From Actinocatenispora rupis (lineage in GTDB: Bacteria; Actinomycetota; Actinomycetes; Mycobacteriales; Micromonosporaceae), in assembly GCF_016861975.1 (NCBI RefSeq), contig NZ_BOMB01000025.1, positions 1 through 64,000 of the forward strand: DNA of 64,000 bases. Reading direction: 5' to 3'. Each line of letters begins with the position of its first letter. The stretch's first letter is position 1. Shown piece after piece: positions 44,350-53,303 of this stretch. Both the position numbers and the translations under genes were made by a program. Under the pieces are notes generated by a model. It had not been told where the DNA came from. It made no database searches and saw only the letters and a program-made list of their open reading frames with translations.

Positions 44350-45219
44350 TCATGATCCCTTCGAGGCGTACCCGTACGCGTCGGCCGCGGCGTACACGTC
44401 CGAGGCGTACTTGTCGAGGTTGTTGTACGAGTGGATCGCCTGCCACCAGCCGGCTCCGGTGGCCAGGTCGTGCCCGTCGGCGCACAGGTACCGCGCGGCG
44501 GACAGGGCCGCGTCGTTGATGTTCTGCGGGTCCGCGGTGCCGTCGCCGTCCGCGTCCGTCCCCCAGCGCGCCCAGGTGCCCGGCAGGAACTGCATCGGCC
44601 CGACCGCCCGGTCGTACGTGGTGTCCTGGTCGAGCCGGCCCTGGTCGGTGTCCCGGATGACCTTGTTGTCGTGCGTACCGTCCAGCGCCGGGCCGTAGAT
44701 CGCCGGCTCCGCCTCGCCCTTGTCGCTCAGGCTCGACCCGCCGTGCGTGCCGTGGTTCGACTCGATCTTGCCGATCCCGGCCAGCGTCGTCCAGCTCAGG
44801 TTGCAGGCCGGCGTCGTCTGCTGCGTGACCACCTGCGCGTACCCGTACGCCTGGAGCGCCACCGTGGAGATGCCCAGCCGGGACAGCCCGCCCGCCCACG
44901 CGGTCAGCGTGCCCGGACCCGACGTCGACGCCGGCCCCGGCGACCTGCTCGTCGACGGCGTCGGGCTCGGTACGGTCATCGGACCGCCACCGGGCACCCC
45001 GCCGTCCGACGGCGACGGTACGGGTTTGCCGGCGTCCGCCGTGTCCCGGCGTGGCGTGTCGCCCTGCGCGGCGAGCGCGGGCACGACGTACCCACCGACG
45101 GTGCCGACGGCACCGAGCACCGCCAGTGCGGCGACGCTGGTCAGGCCCAGGCGGGCGGCCGGGCGGCGCCAGCCGGGCCAGCGGAGGAACCGGGCCGATG
45201 GGATAGGGAGCCTTACCAC
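44350..45219 (-). CDS. Secreted lytic transglycosylase-like protein
   Basis: 289 residues from GTG 45219. A basic N-terminus and one membrane/signal helix (LGLTSVAALAVLGAVGTVGGYVVP) precede a Pro/Ser/Thr linker and a C-terminal goose-lysozyme/SLT-like domain: catalytic Glu in GKIESNHG, then RAVGPMQFLPGTWARWG and AALSAARYLCADG. A DGDGTADPQNINDA stretch resembles a calcium-binding loop. It cleaves peptidoglycan glycan chains; a role in cell-wall remodelling is likely. Two cysteines (ACNLS, LCADG) could pair outside the cell. Confidence 0.88.
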   Translation of the reverse strand: MVRLPIPSARFLRWPGWRRPAARLGLTSVAALAVLGAVGTVGGYVVPALAAQGDTPRRDTADAGKPVPSPSDGGVPGGGPMTVPSPTPSTSRSPGPASTSGPGTLTAWAGGLSRLGISTVALQAYGYAQVVTQQTTPACNLSWTTLAGIGKIESNHGTHGGSSLSDKGEAEPAIYGPALDGTHDNKVIRDTDQGRLDQDTTYDRAVGPMQFLPGTWARWGTDADGDGTADPQNINDAALSAARYLCADGHDLATGAGWWQAIHSYNNLDKYASDVYAAADAYGYASKGS

Positions 45220-45305
45220 GCGTCGAGTATGTCGGGTCGGACCGGATCGGCTCAACCGGTAGAGTCGACCCGATTCACCCGAGCAGAGGAAAGGACGTGC
45301 GCCCG

Positions 45306-45521
45306 ATGCCCCGGTACGAGTACCGCTGCCGCGAGTGCCGCCGCACGTTCGAGCTGGACCGGCCGATGGCGGACTCCGCCGCACCCGCCCCCTGCCCCGG
45401 TGGTCATACCGACACGGTGAAGCTGCTGTCCACGATCGCCCTCGCCCGGGGCGGCGCCGGTGCCGCGGCCCCTGCCGGCGGCGGTGGCTGCTGCGGCGGC
45501 GCCTGCGGTTGCGCCACCTGA
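45306..45521 (+). CDS. FmdB-family zinc ribbon protein
   Basis: 71 residues. MPRYEYRCRECRRTFE is the standard FmdB opening with a CxxC knuckle; a further PCPGGH provides the other ligands, and the Gly-rich tail ends in a cysteine cluster (GGCCGGACGC), normal for actinobacterial members. GTG 45297 with GAGGA six bases upstream is also possible, but conservation of the N-terminus favours ATG 45306. Function of the family is poorly defined; it is a putative regulatory protein. Confidence 0.82.
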   Translation: MPRYEYRCRECRRTFELDRPMADSAAPAPCPGGHTDTVKLLSTIALARGGAGAAAPAGGGGCCGGACGCAT

Positions 45522-46072
45522 CGCCCGCCCACGGCGTCTCCCCTCGACCTCGATCCGCACCTCGAACTCCCCCGCCCGCGCCCTTGCGCATCGTTCGTAC
45601 TGGCCGGGTGGCTCGGAGCATCGGTAGCGCCGTGGTTCCCTGATGCGTCCGGTCCCCGAGCGCTGCCGGCCGCGCGTGCCCGAATCCCTGCGCGCCGCCC
45701 GTCTGTCCCCGCGCGTGTCCGGAGTCGCCGCGTGCTGCCGGCCACGTGGCTGGCCACGAAGGGCTCCCGGCTGTGCGGTGCTCGGAGTCCACACATGGTT
45801 GGACGCGCGGTGCCCGCTGTCCCGGCCGCGAGTGCGGCGCCCAGTGGCTGGCCGCGGGGCGTACCGGTGGGGTTGAACGGGTGTCTCGGGGTGCTTGTCC
45901 GATAGGGCAGGGAACTGGTGATTGACGGTGGAAGATCAACATATTAAGGTCCACGGACTATAAAGAAAGTTTCCTAAAAGTTGCGATCCGTCGTACGGAA
46001 CGCAGCTCGGTTGCGACAGATCGCGCGGCGTACCCCAGGCCGCGTTCGCCCCCACTCCCGCAAGGAGGATCT
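45522..46072. other. Long gene-free stretch before the chitinase block
   Basis: 551 bases. The first 400 show no ORF with coding character, no tRNA and no clear repeat. The last 140 become markedly AT-richer than the rest of the window and hold the chitinase promoter. The size suggests a control region or a decayed gene. Confidence 0.5.
45936..45982 (+). promoter_or_regulatory. Chitinase promoter with AAAGTT direct repeat
   Basis: TCAACA at 45936 and TATAAA at 45959, 17 bp apart, form a good promoter. Directly behind the -10 box is GAAAGTTTC (45965-45973, near palindrome), and AAAGTT occurs at 45966 and 45977, 11 bp apart on the same helix face. The element overlaps the expected start point and looks like a repressor site. 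It is not the DasR consensus as I remember it. Confidence 0.55.
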
Positions 46073-49000
46073 GTGCACAGACCGATCAGAGCGCTCGGCG
46101 TGGCCGTCGCCGGCCTGCTCGTCGCGGGCGTCACCACCACGGCCGCGTACGCGGCGCGCACCCCGGACCTCGCCGCCGCGGCGGCCCTCCCCACGAACTG
46201 GTACGCCGCGGCGCCGTACCTGATGCCGGCGGACAACAATCCGCCCGACCCCACCGAGATCATGGACGCGACCGGGCAGAAGGCGTTCCAGCTCGCGTTC
46301 ATCCTGTCCGACGGCGGGTGCAACCCGGCGTGGGACGGCAAGACCCCGCTCGACCAGGCGACCAGTATCGACACCGCGATCAACGCGATCCGCGGCAAGG
46401 GTGGCGACGTCTCGGTCTCCGTCGGCGGCTACAACGGGACGAAGCTCGGCCAGGTGTGCGGTGACGCCGCGTCCACCGCGGCGGCGTACCAGAAGGTGGT
46501 GTCGAAGTACGGGCTGCACGCGATCGACTTCGACCTGGAGGAGCCGGAGTACGAGAACACGGCGGCGATCGCGAACGAGCTGGGCGCCGCGAAGATCCTG
46601 CAGCAGAACAACTCCGGGCTGTACGTGTCGGTCACGATGCCGGGCACGTCGGCCGGCACCGGCTGGTTCGGTACGCAGCTGCTGGACCAGGCGAAGTCGA
46701 TCGGCTTCACCCCGTCGAACTTCTCGATCATGCCGTTCGACGGCGGGTTCTCGGGCGGCGGTGCGAGCCAGACCGCGGCGCTGGAGGCGTTCCACGGGCT
46801 GCTGGAGCAGCACATGGGCTGGGACTCGGCCTTCGCGTACCAGCACGAGGGCGTGTCGGGGATGAACGGCCGCACCGACGCGGCGGAGTACTTCCGGCAG
46901 GCGGACTTCCAGACGGTGCTGGACTACGCGCTGGCGCACCAGCTCGGCCGCTACACGTACTGGTCGGCGAACCGGGACCGGGAGTGCGATCCGCCGGAGA
47001 ACCAGCAGCTGTCCGGCGAGTGTTCCAGTGTGGCGCAACAGAAGTGGGAGTTCACCACGTACACCACGGCGTTCGCGAACCGGACGACCGTGGTGGACCC
47101 GCCGACCGGCGGTGGCGGCGGCGGTACGGATCCGGGTACCTGCCCGGCGAAGTCGTGGGACTCGTCGGTGGCGTACGTCGGCGGGGACGCGGTGACGTAC
47201 GGCGGGCACGGGTGGACGGCGAAGTGGTGGACGCAGGGCGACGTGCCCGGCAACAACGCGCAGGACGTGTGGACCGACAACGGCGCCTGCACCGCGTCGA
47301 CGGCCTCGACGGCGTCGGGCAGCGCGACCGCGTCGTCCGGCGGCACCGTCACGGTCGTGTCGAGCCCGGCGGCGACGTCGGGCACTGCAACACCGGCGGG
47401 CACGGCGGCACCGGCGTACGAAAGCGTTGCGGCGCATGGGAAAGCGGCGACGGCGTGCCCGGCGGCGTGGGACTCGACGAAGGCGTACGTGGGTGGCGAC
47501 ACCGTGTCGTACGGCGGGCACGGGTGGACGGCGAAGTGGTGGACGCAGGGCGACGTGCCGGGCAACAACGCGCAGGACGTGTGGACGGACGACGGCGCGT
47601 GCGGCGGCACCGGTACGACGGCGCCGGGTGCGCCGACCGGTCTGACGAGTACGGCCGTCGGGTCGAGTTCGGTGTCGTTGCGCTGGACGGCGCCGAGCGG
47701 CGCGGTGGACAGCTACAACGTCTACCGGGACGGTACGAAGGTCGCGTCGGGTTCGGCGACGTCCGCGACCCTGGGCGGGCTGACCGCGAACACCGCGTAC
47801 AGCTTCCAGGTGAGCGCGGTGAACGCGGCGGGTGAGAGCCCGAAGTCGGACGCGCTGTCGGTGACGACGGCGGCCGGCGGCGGGTCGGACGGCGGGGATT
47901 CGGGCTACATCAACGGATCCGGCGCCGGCGACAAGAAGATCATCTACTTCGACCAGTGGTCGATCTACCAGAACGCCTACTACCTCAAGGATCTGGACAA
48001 GTACGCGGACGACATCGACGTCATCAACTACGACTTCGAGAACATCGACCCGACGAACCTGACGTGCTTCGAGACGACGAAGGCGACCACGCCCGACCCG
48101 GGTGGCGAGAGCGACCCGAACGCCGGTGACGGCGCGGGCGACCAGTTCGCCGACTACGAGAAGACGTACGACGCGTCGACCAGTGTGGACGGTCAGGCGG
48201 ACGCGTGGGGCCAGCCGATCGCCGGCAACTTCAACCAGATCAGGAAGCTGAAGGCCAGGCACCCCAACCTGAAGGTGCTCCTGACCATCGGCGGCTGGAC
48301 CTACTCCAAGTACTTCTCGGACGCGGCGGCGACGAGCACGTCGCGGCAGAAGTTCGTCGGCTCCTGCCTGGACATGTTCATCAAGGGCAACCTGCCCACC
48401 TCGCCCGGCGGGTACGGCGGCGCCGGGACGGCCAAGGGGCTGTTCGACGGCATCGACGTCGACTGGGAGTACCCGGGGTCGGACGGCGGGCACGTCGGCA
48501 ACCACTACAGCGCGAACGACACGGCGAACTTCACCGCGCTGCTCGCCGAGTTCCGGTCGGAACTGGACGCGCAGGGTACGGCGGACGGCAAGCACTACCT
48601 GCTCACCTCGGCGCTGCCGGGTGGCCAGGACAAGCTGAACAAGATCCAGACCGACAAGATCGGCCAGTACCTCGACTACGGCAACGCCATGACGTACGAC
48701 ATGCACGGGGCGTGGGACGCGACCGGGCCGACGAACCTCCAGGATCCGCTGTTCCCGTCGGCGGACGACCCGTCGACGCCGGTACCGGGCGGCACCCAGC
48801 AGTACGACGCGGACACGATCCTCAAGGCGTACACGGTGGGCGACCCGATGTACGGGATCCCCGGCGGGTTCCCGGCCGAGAAGCTCACCCTCGGCATCCC
48901 CATGTACTACCGCGGCTGGACCGGCGTGCCGGCCGGCGCGGCGAACGGGGAGTACGGCACGGCGACCGGGCCGTCGGCGCCGCAGGCACTGTCCGGCAAC

Positions 49001-49453
49001 GTGCCCGGAGTGGCGCTGCAGAAGGAACTCGCGTCGCTCGGCATGTTCCCCGGCAAGGAGTTCTACGACCCGGTACGCATGGCCGGCTGGTACTACGACG
49101 GGTCGACGTTCTACGCCGGCAGCACGCCACAGTCCATTGTGGACCATGTGGCGTACGCGAAGTGCAACGGTCTCGGCGGCATGATGATCTTCTCCGCGTA
49201 CGACGAGGCGGCGGCGAGCCAGCCGCTGCTGGAGAAGATCCTTTCCGAGGCGGACAAGGGAAAGCCGGCCGACTGCTCGAAGTACGCGACGGACACGTGG
49301 GGCACGTACGGCCCGCCGACGGTCGCCGCGCACGTCGGCAACGGTGCCCAGGCCACACCCGACCGTGACGGTACGGGCCGGGGCGCGGGCTCGGGCGCGC
49401 CGCCCGCTGCCGTGACCGGACCGCGCGACATCCGGCCGGGCAACCGGCGGTAG
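46073..49453 (+). CDS. Secreted chitinase with two GH18 catalytic domains
   Basis: GTG 46073 after AAGGAGG; 1126 residues. Signal peptide cleaved near AYA-A (27/28). Domains: an N-terminal GH18 domain (about 36-345) with I-D-F-D-L-E, catalytic E156; CBM5/12 chitin-binding domain (355-403; WDSSVAYVGGD ... KWWTQGD); linker; a second, nearly identical CBM5/12 (461-508); fibronectin III (about 520-600); a C-terminal GH18 domain (about 620-1075) with SIGGWTYSK and DGIDVDWEYPG, catalytic E799. The two catalytic domains belong to different GH18 subgroups, the first short and ChiC/ChiD-like, the second a large ChiA-like one. Predicted to degrade crystalline chitin outside the cell. Confidence 0.95.
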   Translation: MHRPIRALGVAVAGLLVAGVTTTAAYAARTPDLAAAAALPTNWYAAAPYLMPADNNPPDPTEIMDATGQKAFQLAFILSDGGCNPAWDGKTPLDQATSIDTAINAIRGKGGDVSVSVGGYNGTKLGQVCGDAASTAAAYQKVVSKYGLHAIDFDLEEPEYENTAAIANELGAAKILQQNNSGLYVSVTMPGTSAGTGWFGTQLLDQAKSIGFTPSNFSIMPFDGGFSGGGASQTAALEAFHGLLEQHMGWDSAFAYQHEGVSGMNGRTDAAEYFRQADFQTVLDYALAHQLGRYTYWSANRDRECDPPENQQLSGECSSVAQQKWEFTTYTTAFANRTTVVDPPTGGGGGGTDPGTCPAKSWDSSVAYVGGDAVTYGGHGWTAKWWTQGDVPGNNAQDVWTDNGACTASTASTASGSATASSGGTVTVVSSPAATSGTATPAGTAAPAYESVAAHGKAATACPAAWDSTKAYVGGDTVSYGGHGWTAKWWTQGDVPGNNAQDVWTDDGACGGTGTTAPGAPTGLTSTAVGSSSVSLRWTAPSGAVDSYNVYRDGTKVASGSATSATLGGLTANTAYSFQVSAVNAAGESPKSDALSVTTAAGGGSDGGDSGYINGSGAGDKKIIYFDQWSIYQNAYYLKDLDKYADDIDVINYDFENIDPTNLTCFETTKATTPDPGGESDPNAGDGAGDQFADYEKTYDASTSVDGQADAWGQPIAGNFNQIRKLKARHPNLKVLLTIGGWTYSKYFSDAAATSTSRQKFVGSCLDMFIKGNLPTSPGGYGGAGTAKGLFDGIDVDWEYPGSDGGHVGNHYSANDTANFTALLAEFRSELDAQGTADGKHYLLTSALPGGQDKLNKIQTDKIGQYLDYGNAMTYDMHGAWDATGPTNLQDPLFPSADDPSTPVPGGTQQYDADTILKAYTVGDPMYGIPGGFPAEKLTLGIPMYYRGWTGVPAGAANGEYGTATGPSAPQALSGNVPGVALQKELASLGMFPGKEFYDPVRMAGWYYDGSTFYAGSTPQSIVDHVAYAKCNGLGGMMIFSAYDEAAASQPLLEKILSEADKGKPADCSKYATDTWGTYGPPTVAAHVGNGAQATPDRDGTGRGAGSGAPPAAVTGPRDIRPGNRR
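47198..47274 (+). repeat. CBM5/12 direct repeat, copy 1
   Basis: 77 bases encoding YGGHGWTAKWWTQGDVPG and onward, repeated at 47510-47586 with one mismatch (GTGCCCGG against GTGCCGGG). The copies are 312 bases apart, i.e. 104 codons in frame. Confidence 0.92.
47510..47586 (+). repeat. CBM5/12 direct repeat, copy 2
   Basis: Second copy of the 77-base repeat at 47198-47274. A single third-position change distinguishes them, which points to recent duplication or continuing gene conversion. Confidence 0.92.
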
Positions 49454-49558
49454 CCCACCGTCCACAGTGGACATTGCTCCCCTCCATGGTCGGCGCCCCG
49501 CCGGAGGTCCCCCCGGTCCGGCGGGGCGCCGCCCGCTACGTCCGAACGGAGAGAACCG

Positions 49559-51001
49559 TTGAGACGCACCAGGATCCTCGCCGTCGCGGCCGGCGCGCTG
49601 CTCGCCGCCGGCCTGCTCGCCGCGCCCGCCGCCGCCGCGCCCGCACCCGCCGCCACCTGTACCGCGGCGGCGTGGAGCGCCAGCGCCGTGTACCAGGGCG
49701 GCGACACCGCCACGTACGGCGGGCACCAGTGGACCGCGAAGTGGTGGACGCAGGGCGAGACGCCCGGCGCAGCCGACTGGGGCCCGTGGCGGGACGACGG
49801 CGGCTGCGCCGGCGGCAGTACCGCGCCGGCCGCGCCGACCGGGCTGACCGCCGGCACCGTCACCGCCAGTACGGTGGCGTTGAGCTGGACCGCGCCGTCC
49901 GGCACCGTGCAGGGCTACCACGTGTACTCCGACGGCAGCCAGGTCGCCACCGTCACCGGCACCTCGACGACGGTCACCGGGCTCACCGCGGCCACCGCGT
50001 ACGACTTCACCGTCTCGGCGTACAACGCGGTGGGCGAGTCGCCGCGCTCCGCCGCGCTGCCGGTCACCACGAGTTCCGGCGGCAGCGTCCCGCCCGGCAG
50101 CGGTGACCTGCCCAAACACGTCCTCACCGGGTACTGGCAGAACTTCTACAACGGCGCCAAGGCGCTGCGGCTGTCCGACGTGCCCACCACGTACGACCTG
50201 ATCGCGGTGGCGTTCGCGGACGCGGACCCGTCGAAGCCGGGCGCGGTCACGTTCGGCGTCGACTCGGGGCTGTCCGCGCAGCTCGGCGGGTACACGGCGG
50301 CGGACTTCACCGCCGACGTGGCGACCGCGCACGACCGCGGCCAGAAGGTCATCCTGTCCGTCGGCGGGCAGAACGGCACCATCAGCGTCGCCGACTCCAC
50401 CGCCGCCACCAACTTCGCCGACAGCGTCACCGCGCTGATGCGGCAGTACGGCTTCGACGGGGTCGACATCGACCTGGAGAACGGCGTCAACGCGACGTAC
50501 CTGGCGCAGGCGCTGCACCGGATCGCGTCCGCCGGCGGCACCGGCACGATCATCACGATGGCGCCGCAGACCATCGACATGCAGTCCACCGGCATGGAGT
50601 ACTTCAAGCTCGCGCTCGCCGCGAAGGACGTCCTGACGATCAACAACATGCAGTACTACAACTCCGGCTCGATGAACGGCTGCGACGGCAAGGTCTACAG
50701 CCAGGGCACGGAGGACTTCCTGACCGCGCTGGCGTGCATCCAGTTGCAGGGCGGGCTCGACGCGAGCCAGGTCGGGCTCGGGCTGCCGGCGTCCGGATCG
50801 GCGGCGGGCGGCGGATACCAGTCGCCGTCGGCGGTGAACGACGCCCTCGACTGCCTCGCCACCGGTACGCACTGCGGATCGTTCACGCCGCCGTCGCACT
50901 GGTCCGTACGCGGGGCCATGACCTGGTCGATCAACTGGGACGCCAGCAAGGGCTACGCGTTCGCGAACACCGTCGCCCCGCACCTCGACACGCTGCCCTA
51001 G
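49559..51001 (+). CDS. Secreted chitinase, CBM5/12-FnIII-GH18
   Basis: TTG 49559 after GGAGAG; 480 residues. Signal peptide MRRTRILAVAAGALLAAG ... AAAA; CBM5/12 at about 38-82 (WSASAVYQGGD ... KWWTQGE), fibronectin III at about 85-175, GH18 at about 185-480 with SVGGQNG and DGVDIDLEN, catalytic E307. The GH18 domain is of the compact ChiC/ChiD type. It follows the first chitinase by 105 bases, with a GTCCACAGTGGAC palindrome between them, and the next chitinase follows within 8 bases. Confidence 0.94.
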   Translation: MRRTRILAVAAGALLAAGLLAAPAAAAPAPAATCTAAAWSASAVYQGGDTATYGGHQWTAKWWTQGETPGAADWGPWRDDGGCAGGSTAPAAPTGLTAGTVTASTVALSWTAPSGTVQGYHVYSDGSQVATVTGTSTTVTGLTAATAYDFTVSAYNAVGESPRSAALPVTTSSGGSVPPGSGDLPKHVLTGYWQNFYNGAKALRLSDVPTTYDLIAVAFADADPSKPGAVTFGVDSGLSAQLGGYTAADFTADVATAHDRGQKVILSVGGQNGTISVADSTAATNFADSVTALMRQYGFDGVDIDLENGVNATYLAQALHRIASAGGTGTIITMAPQTIDMQSTGMEYFKLALAAKDVLTINNMQYYNSGSMNGCDGKVYSQGTEDFLTALACIQLQGGLDASQVGLGLPASGSAAGGGYQSPSAVNDALDCLATGTHCGSFTPPSHWSVRGAMTWSINWDASKGYAFANTVAPHLDTLP

Positions 51002-51009
51002 GAGACGAC

Positions 51010-52125
51010 ATGAGACGCCTCGGCGTACTGCTGGCTTCGGTCGCTCTCGCGGCGGGAACCGTTGCCAGCCAAGCAACTCCGCCCGCCTCGGCGGCCACGC
51101 GAGCGGCGCTCCCGGCGCACGCGCTCGTCGGGTACCTGCACGCCAGCTTCGCCAACGGCTCCGGGTACGTACCAGTCAGCGAGGTACCCGACTCGTGGGA
51201 CGTGATCGACCTGGCGTTCGGCGAGTCGGCGTCCGCGACGTCCGGGCAGATCGAGTTCACCCGGTGCCCCGCCACCGAGTGCCCGAACCGGGAGAGCGAC
51301 GCCGACTTCCTCGCCGGTATCGACGCGAAACGCGCCGCGGGCAAGAAGGTGCTGCTGTCGATCGGCGGCGCCAACGGCGAGGTACGGCTGACCACGACCG
51401 CCGCGCGCGACGCGTTCGTCGACTCGGTGTCGGCGATCGTGGACCGCTGGCACCTCGACGGCATCGACCTCGACTTCGAGAACCAGTCGCTGTCCCTCGA
51501 CGCCGGCGACACCGACTTCACCAAGCCGACCACCCCGTCGATCGTCAACCTGATCTCGGCCGTACGCACGCTGAAGTCCAAGTACGGCAACGGTTTCGTG
51601 CTCACCGCCGCGCCCGAGACGTTCTTCGTGCAGCTCGGCTACCAGCACTACGGACCGGGTCCGTCCGGCGCGCAGGACCCGCGGTCCGGTGCCTGGCTCC
51701 CCGTCCTGTACGCGCTGCGCGACGACCTCACCCTGCTCACCGTGCAGGACTACAACTCCGGCCCGATCATGGGCCTGGACGACCAGTACCACACGATGGG
51801 TGGGGCGGACTTCCACATCGCCATGACCGACATGCTGCTCGCCGGGTTCCCGGTCGCCGGCGACACCACGACGGTGTTCCCCGCGCTGCGGCCCGACCAG
51901 ATCGCGATCGGCGCGCCCGCCACCGCCAACGCCGGCAACGGCTACGTGCCGCCCGCCACCCTGGACGAGGCGCTCGACTGCCTCACCAAGGGCACCTCGT
52001 GCGGCGGGTACCAACCTCGCGGCGGCGCGCACCCCGACCTGCGCGGCCTGATGGCCTGGTCCATCAACTGGGACCTGTACGGCGGCGGCGAGTTCGCCGG
52101 CAACTTCGACACGTACTTCGGCTGA
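51010..52125 (+). CDS. Secreted single-domain GH18 chitinase
   Basis: ATG 51010, eight bases after the previous stop and behind AGGAGA; 371 residues. Signal peptide to about residue 29, then directly the catalytic domain with LSIGGANG and DGIDLDFEN (E157). There is no binding module, so it probably acts on soluble or already loosened chitin. Two cysteine pairs (RCPATEC, DCLTKGTSC) may be disulfides. Probably co-transcribed with the second chitinase. Confidence 0.93.
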   Translation: MRRLGVLLASVALAAGTVASQATPPASAATRAALPAHALVGYLHASFANGSGYVPVSEVPDSWDVIDLAFGESASATSGQIEFTRCPATECPNRESDADFLAGIDAKRAAGKKVLLSIGGANGEVRLTTTAARDAFVDSVSAIVDRWHLDGIDLDFENQSLSLDAGDTDFTKPTTPSIVNLISAVRTLKSKYGNGFVLTAAPETFFVQLGYQHYGPGPSGAQDPRSGAWLPVLYALRDDLTLLTVQDYNSGPIMGLDDQYHTMGGADFHIAMTDMLLAGFPVAGDTTTVFPALRPDQIAIGAPATANAGNGYVPPATLDEALDCLTKGTSCGGYQPRGGAHPDLRGLMAWSINWDLYGGGEFAGNFDTYFG

Positions 52126-52130
52126 GTCGC

Positions 52131-52159
52131 GGTGGTGCCGGCAGCGTGCCGGCACCACC
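52131..52159. terminator. Hairpin after the chitinase block
   Basis: A perfect 13-bp stem (GGTGGTGCCGGCA / TGCCGGCACCACC) with the loop GCG lies six bases after the third chitinase and nine before the stop of the convergent protease gene. It serves as a bidirectional terminator. Confidence 0.85.
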
Positions 52160-52167
52160 CGCCCGCG

Positions 52168-53217
52168 TCACTGCTCGCCGAGCGTGACCTGGACCTTCTG
52201 GCTCGAACCGTTCCGGTCGACGGTCACCTCGACGGTGTCCCCCGGCTTGTGCGCGGCCAGCGCCGTCGTCAGGTCGGTCACGTCCGTCACCTGGGTACCG
52301 CCGACGTTGGTGATCACGTCGCCGGCCCGGATGCCCGCCTTCGCGGCCGGGCCGTTGGCCGTCACCGACACGACGAGCGCGCCGGCCGGCTGGTAGTTCT
52401 CGTCCACCGCCGGCCGTACGGTCACGCCCAGCGCGGCGCGGCCGGAGTTGGTGACCTTGCCGTCCTTGATGATCTGGTCGGCGATGCGCTTCACCATGTT
52501 GCTGGACAACGCGAACCCGATCCCCGGCGCCGCGCCACCCTGCTCCTGGTTTGTCGCCGCGAGCGTCGGTACGCCGACGACCTTGCTGTTCAGGTCGACG
52601 AGCGCGCCGCCGCTGTTGCCGGGGTTGATCGCGGCGGACGTCTGCACCATGTCGGTGATCGTGGTCGCCGGGGCGGTCTCCGTACGAGGCTCCTGCACCG
52701 TACGGCCGACCGCGGAGACGATCCCGTTCGTCACCGAACCGGAGAGGCCGAGCGGGCTGCCCATGGCCAGTACCTCCTGGCCGACCCGCAGATCACCCGA
52801 GTCGCCGAACGTCGCCGGCGTGACGTTCGACGAGTCGGACAGCTTGATCACCGCGATGTCGTTCGGCGGGTAGCTCGCCACCAGCTTCGCCGCCAGCGGC
52901 GTCTTGCTCGTCGCCGTCGTCACCTCGAACGACGTCGCGTCGCCCACCACGTGCGCGTTGGTGACGATGTCACCCTTGTCGTCGTACACCACGCCCGAGC
53001 CGAGGCCGCTCGACGTGTTGATCTGCACCACCGACTTCAACACGTTGGCGACGACCTTCTCGTACGCGGCGCTCCCGCCACCGGTCGCGCCGCCGTTCGT
53101 GGCGGTGGCCGAACCGGTCGCCTTCGGGGATCCGCCACCGCCGCCGGTGCAGCCGGCGACCAGCGCGGTGACCAGGATCGCGGGCACCGCGAATGACACG
53201 AAACGCTTCGCTGACAT
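52168..53217 (-). CDS. HtrA/DegP-like serine protease, lipoprotein with PDZ domain
   Basis: 349 residues. Lipoprotein signal with lipobox LVAGC (Cys23) and a Gly/Ser linker; trypsin-like domain with His in VTNAHVVG, Asp in NDIAVIKL and Ser in NPGNSGGALV; a C-terminal PDZ domain (GALVVSVTANGPAAKAGIRAGD). It is anchored outside the membrane and probably removes damaged exported proteins. Unlike many actinobacterial HtrA proteins it has no cytoplasmic domain and membrane helix but a lipid anchor. Confidence 0.94.
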   Translation of the reverse strand: MSAKRFVSFAVPAILVTALVAGCTGGGGGSPKATGSATATNGGATGGGSAAYEKVVANVLKSVVQINTSSGLGSGVVYDDKGDIVTNAHVVGDATSFEVTTATSKTPLAAKLVASYPPNDIAVIKLSDSSNVTPATFGDSGDLRVGQEVLAMGSPLGLSGSVTNGIVSAVGRTVQEPRTETAPATTITDMVQTSAAINPGNSGGALVDLNSKVVGVPTLAATNQEQGGAAPGIGFALSSNMVKRIADQIIKDGKVTNSGRAALGVTVRPAVDENYQPAGALVVSVTANGPAAKAGIRAGDVITNVGGTQVTDVTDLTTALAAHKPGDTVEVTVDRNGSSQKVQVTLGEQ

Positions 53218-53303
53218 TCCTGTGTGCTACCAGCCGGATGCGGTGGCCGGGCGCGTTTGCCGATTCCACCGCCGGCCCGCGGACTAGGTTGGATACTGCG
53301 AGG

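Noticed and set aside
45974-51076. Very long open frame antisense to the chitinases
   Set aside because: Shadow of the three chitinase genes; Arg/Val-rich without motif, and the sense strand holds complete domains.
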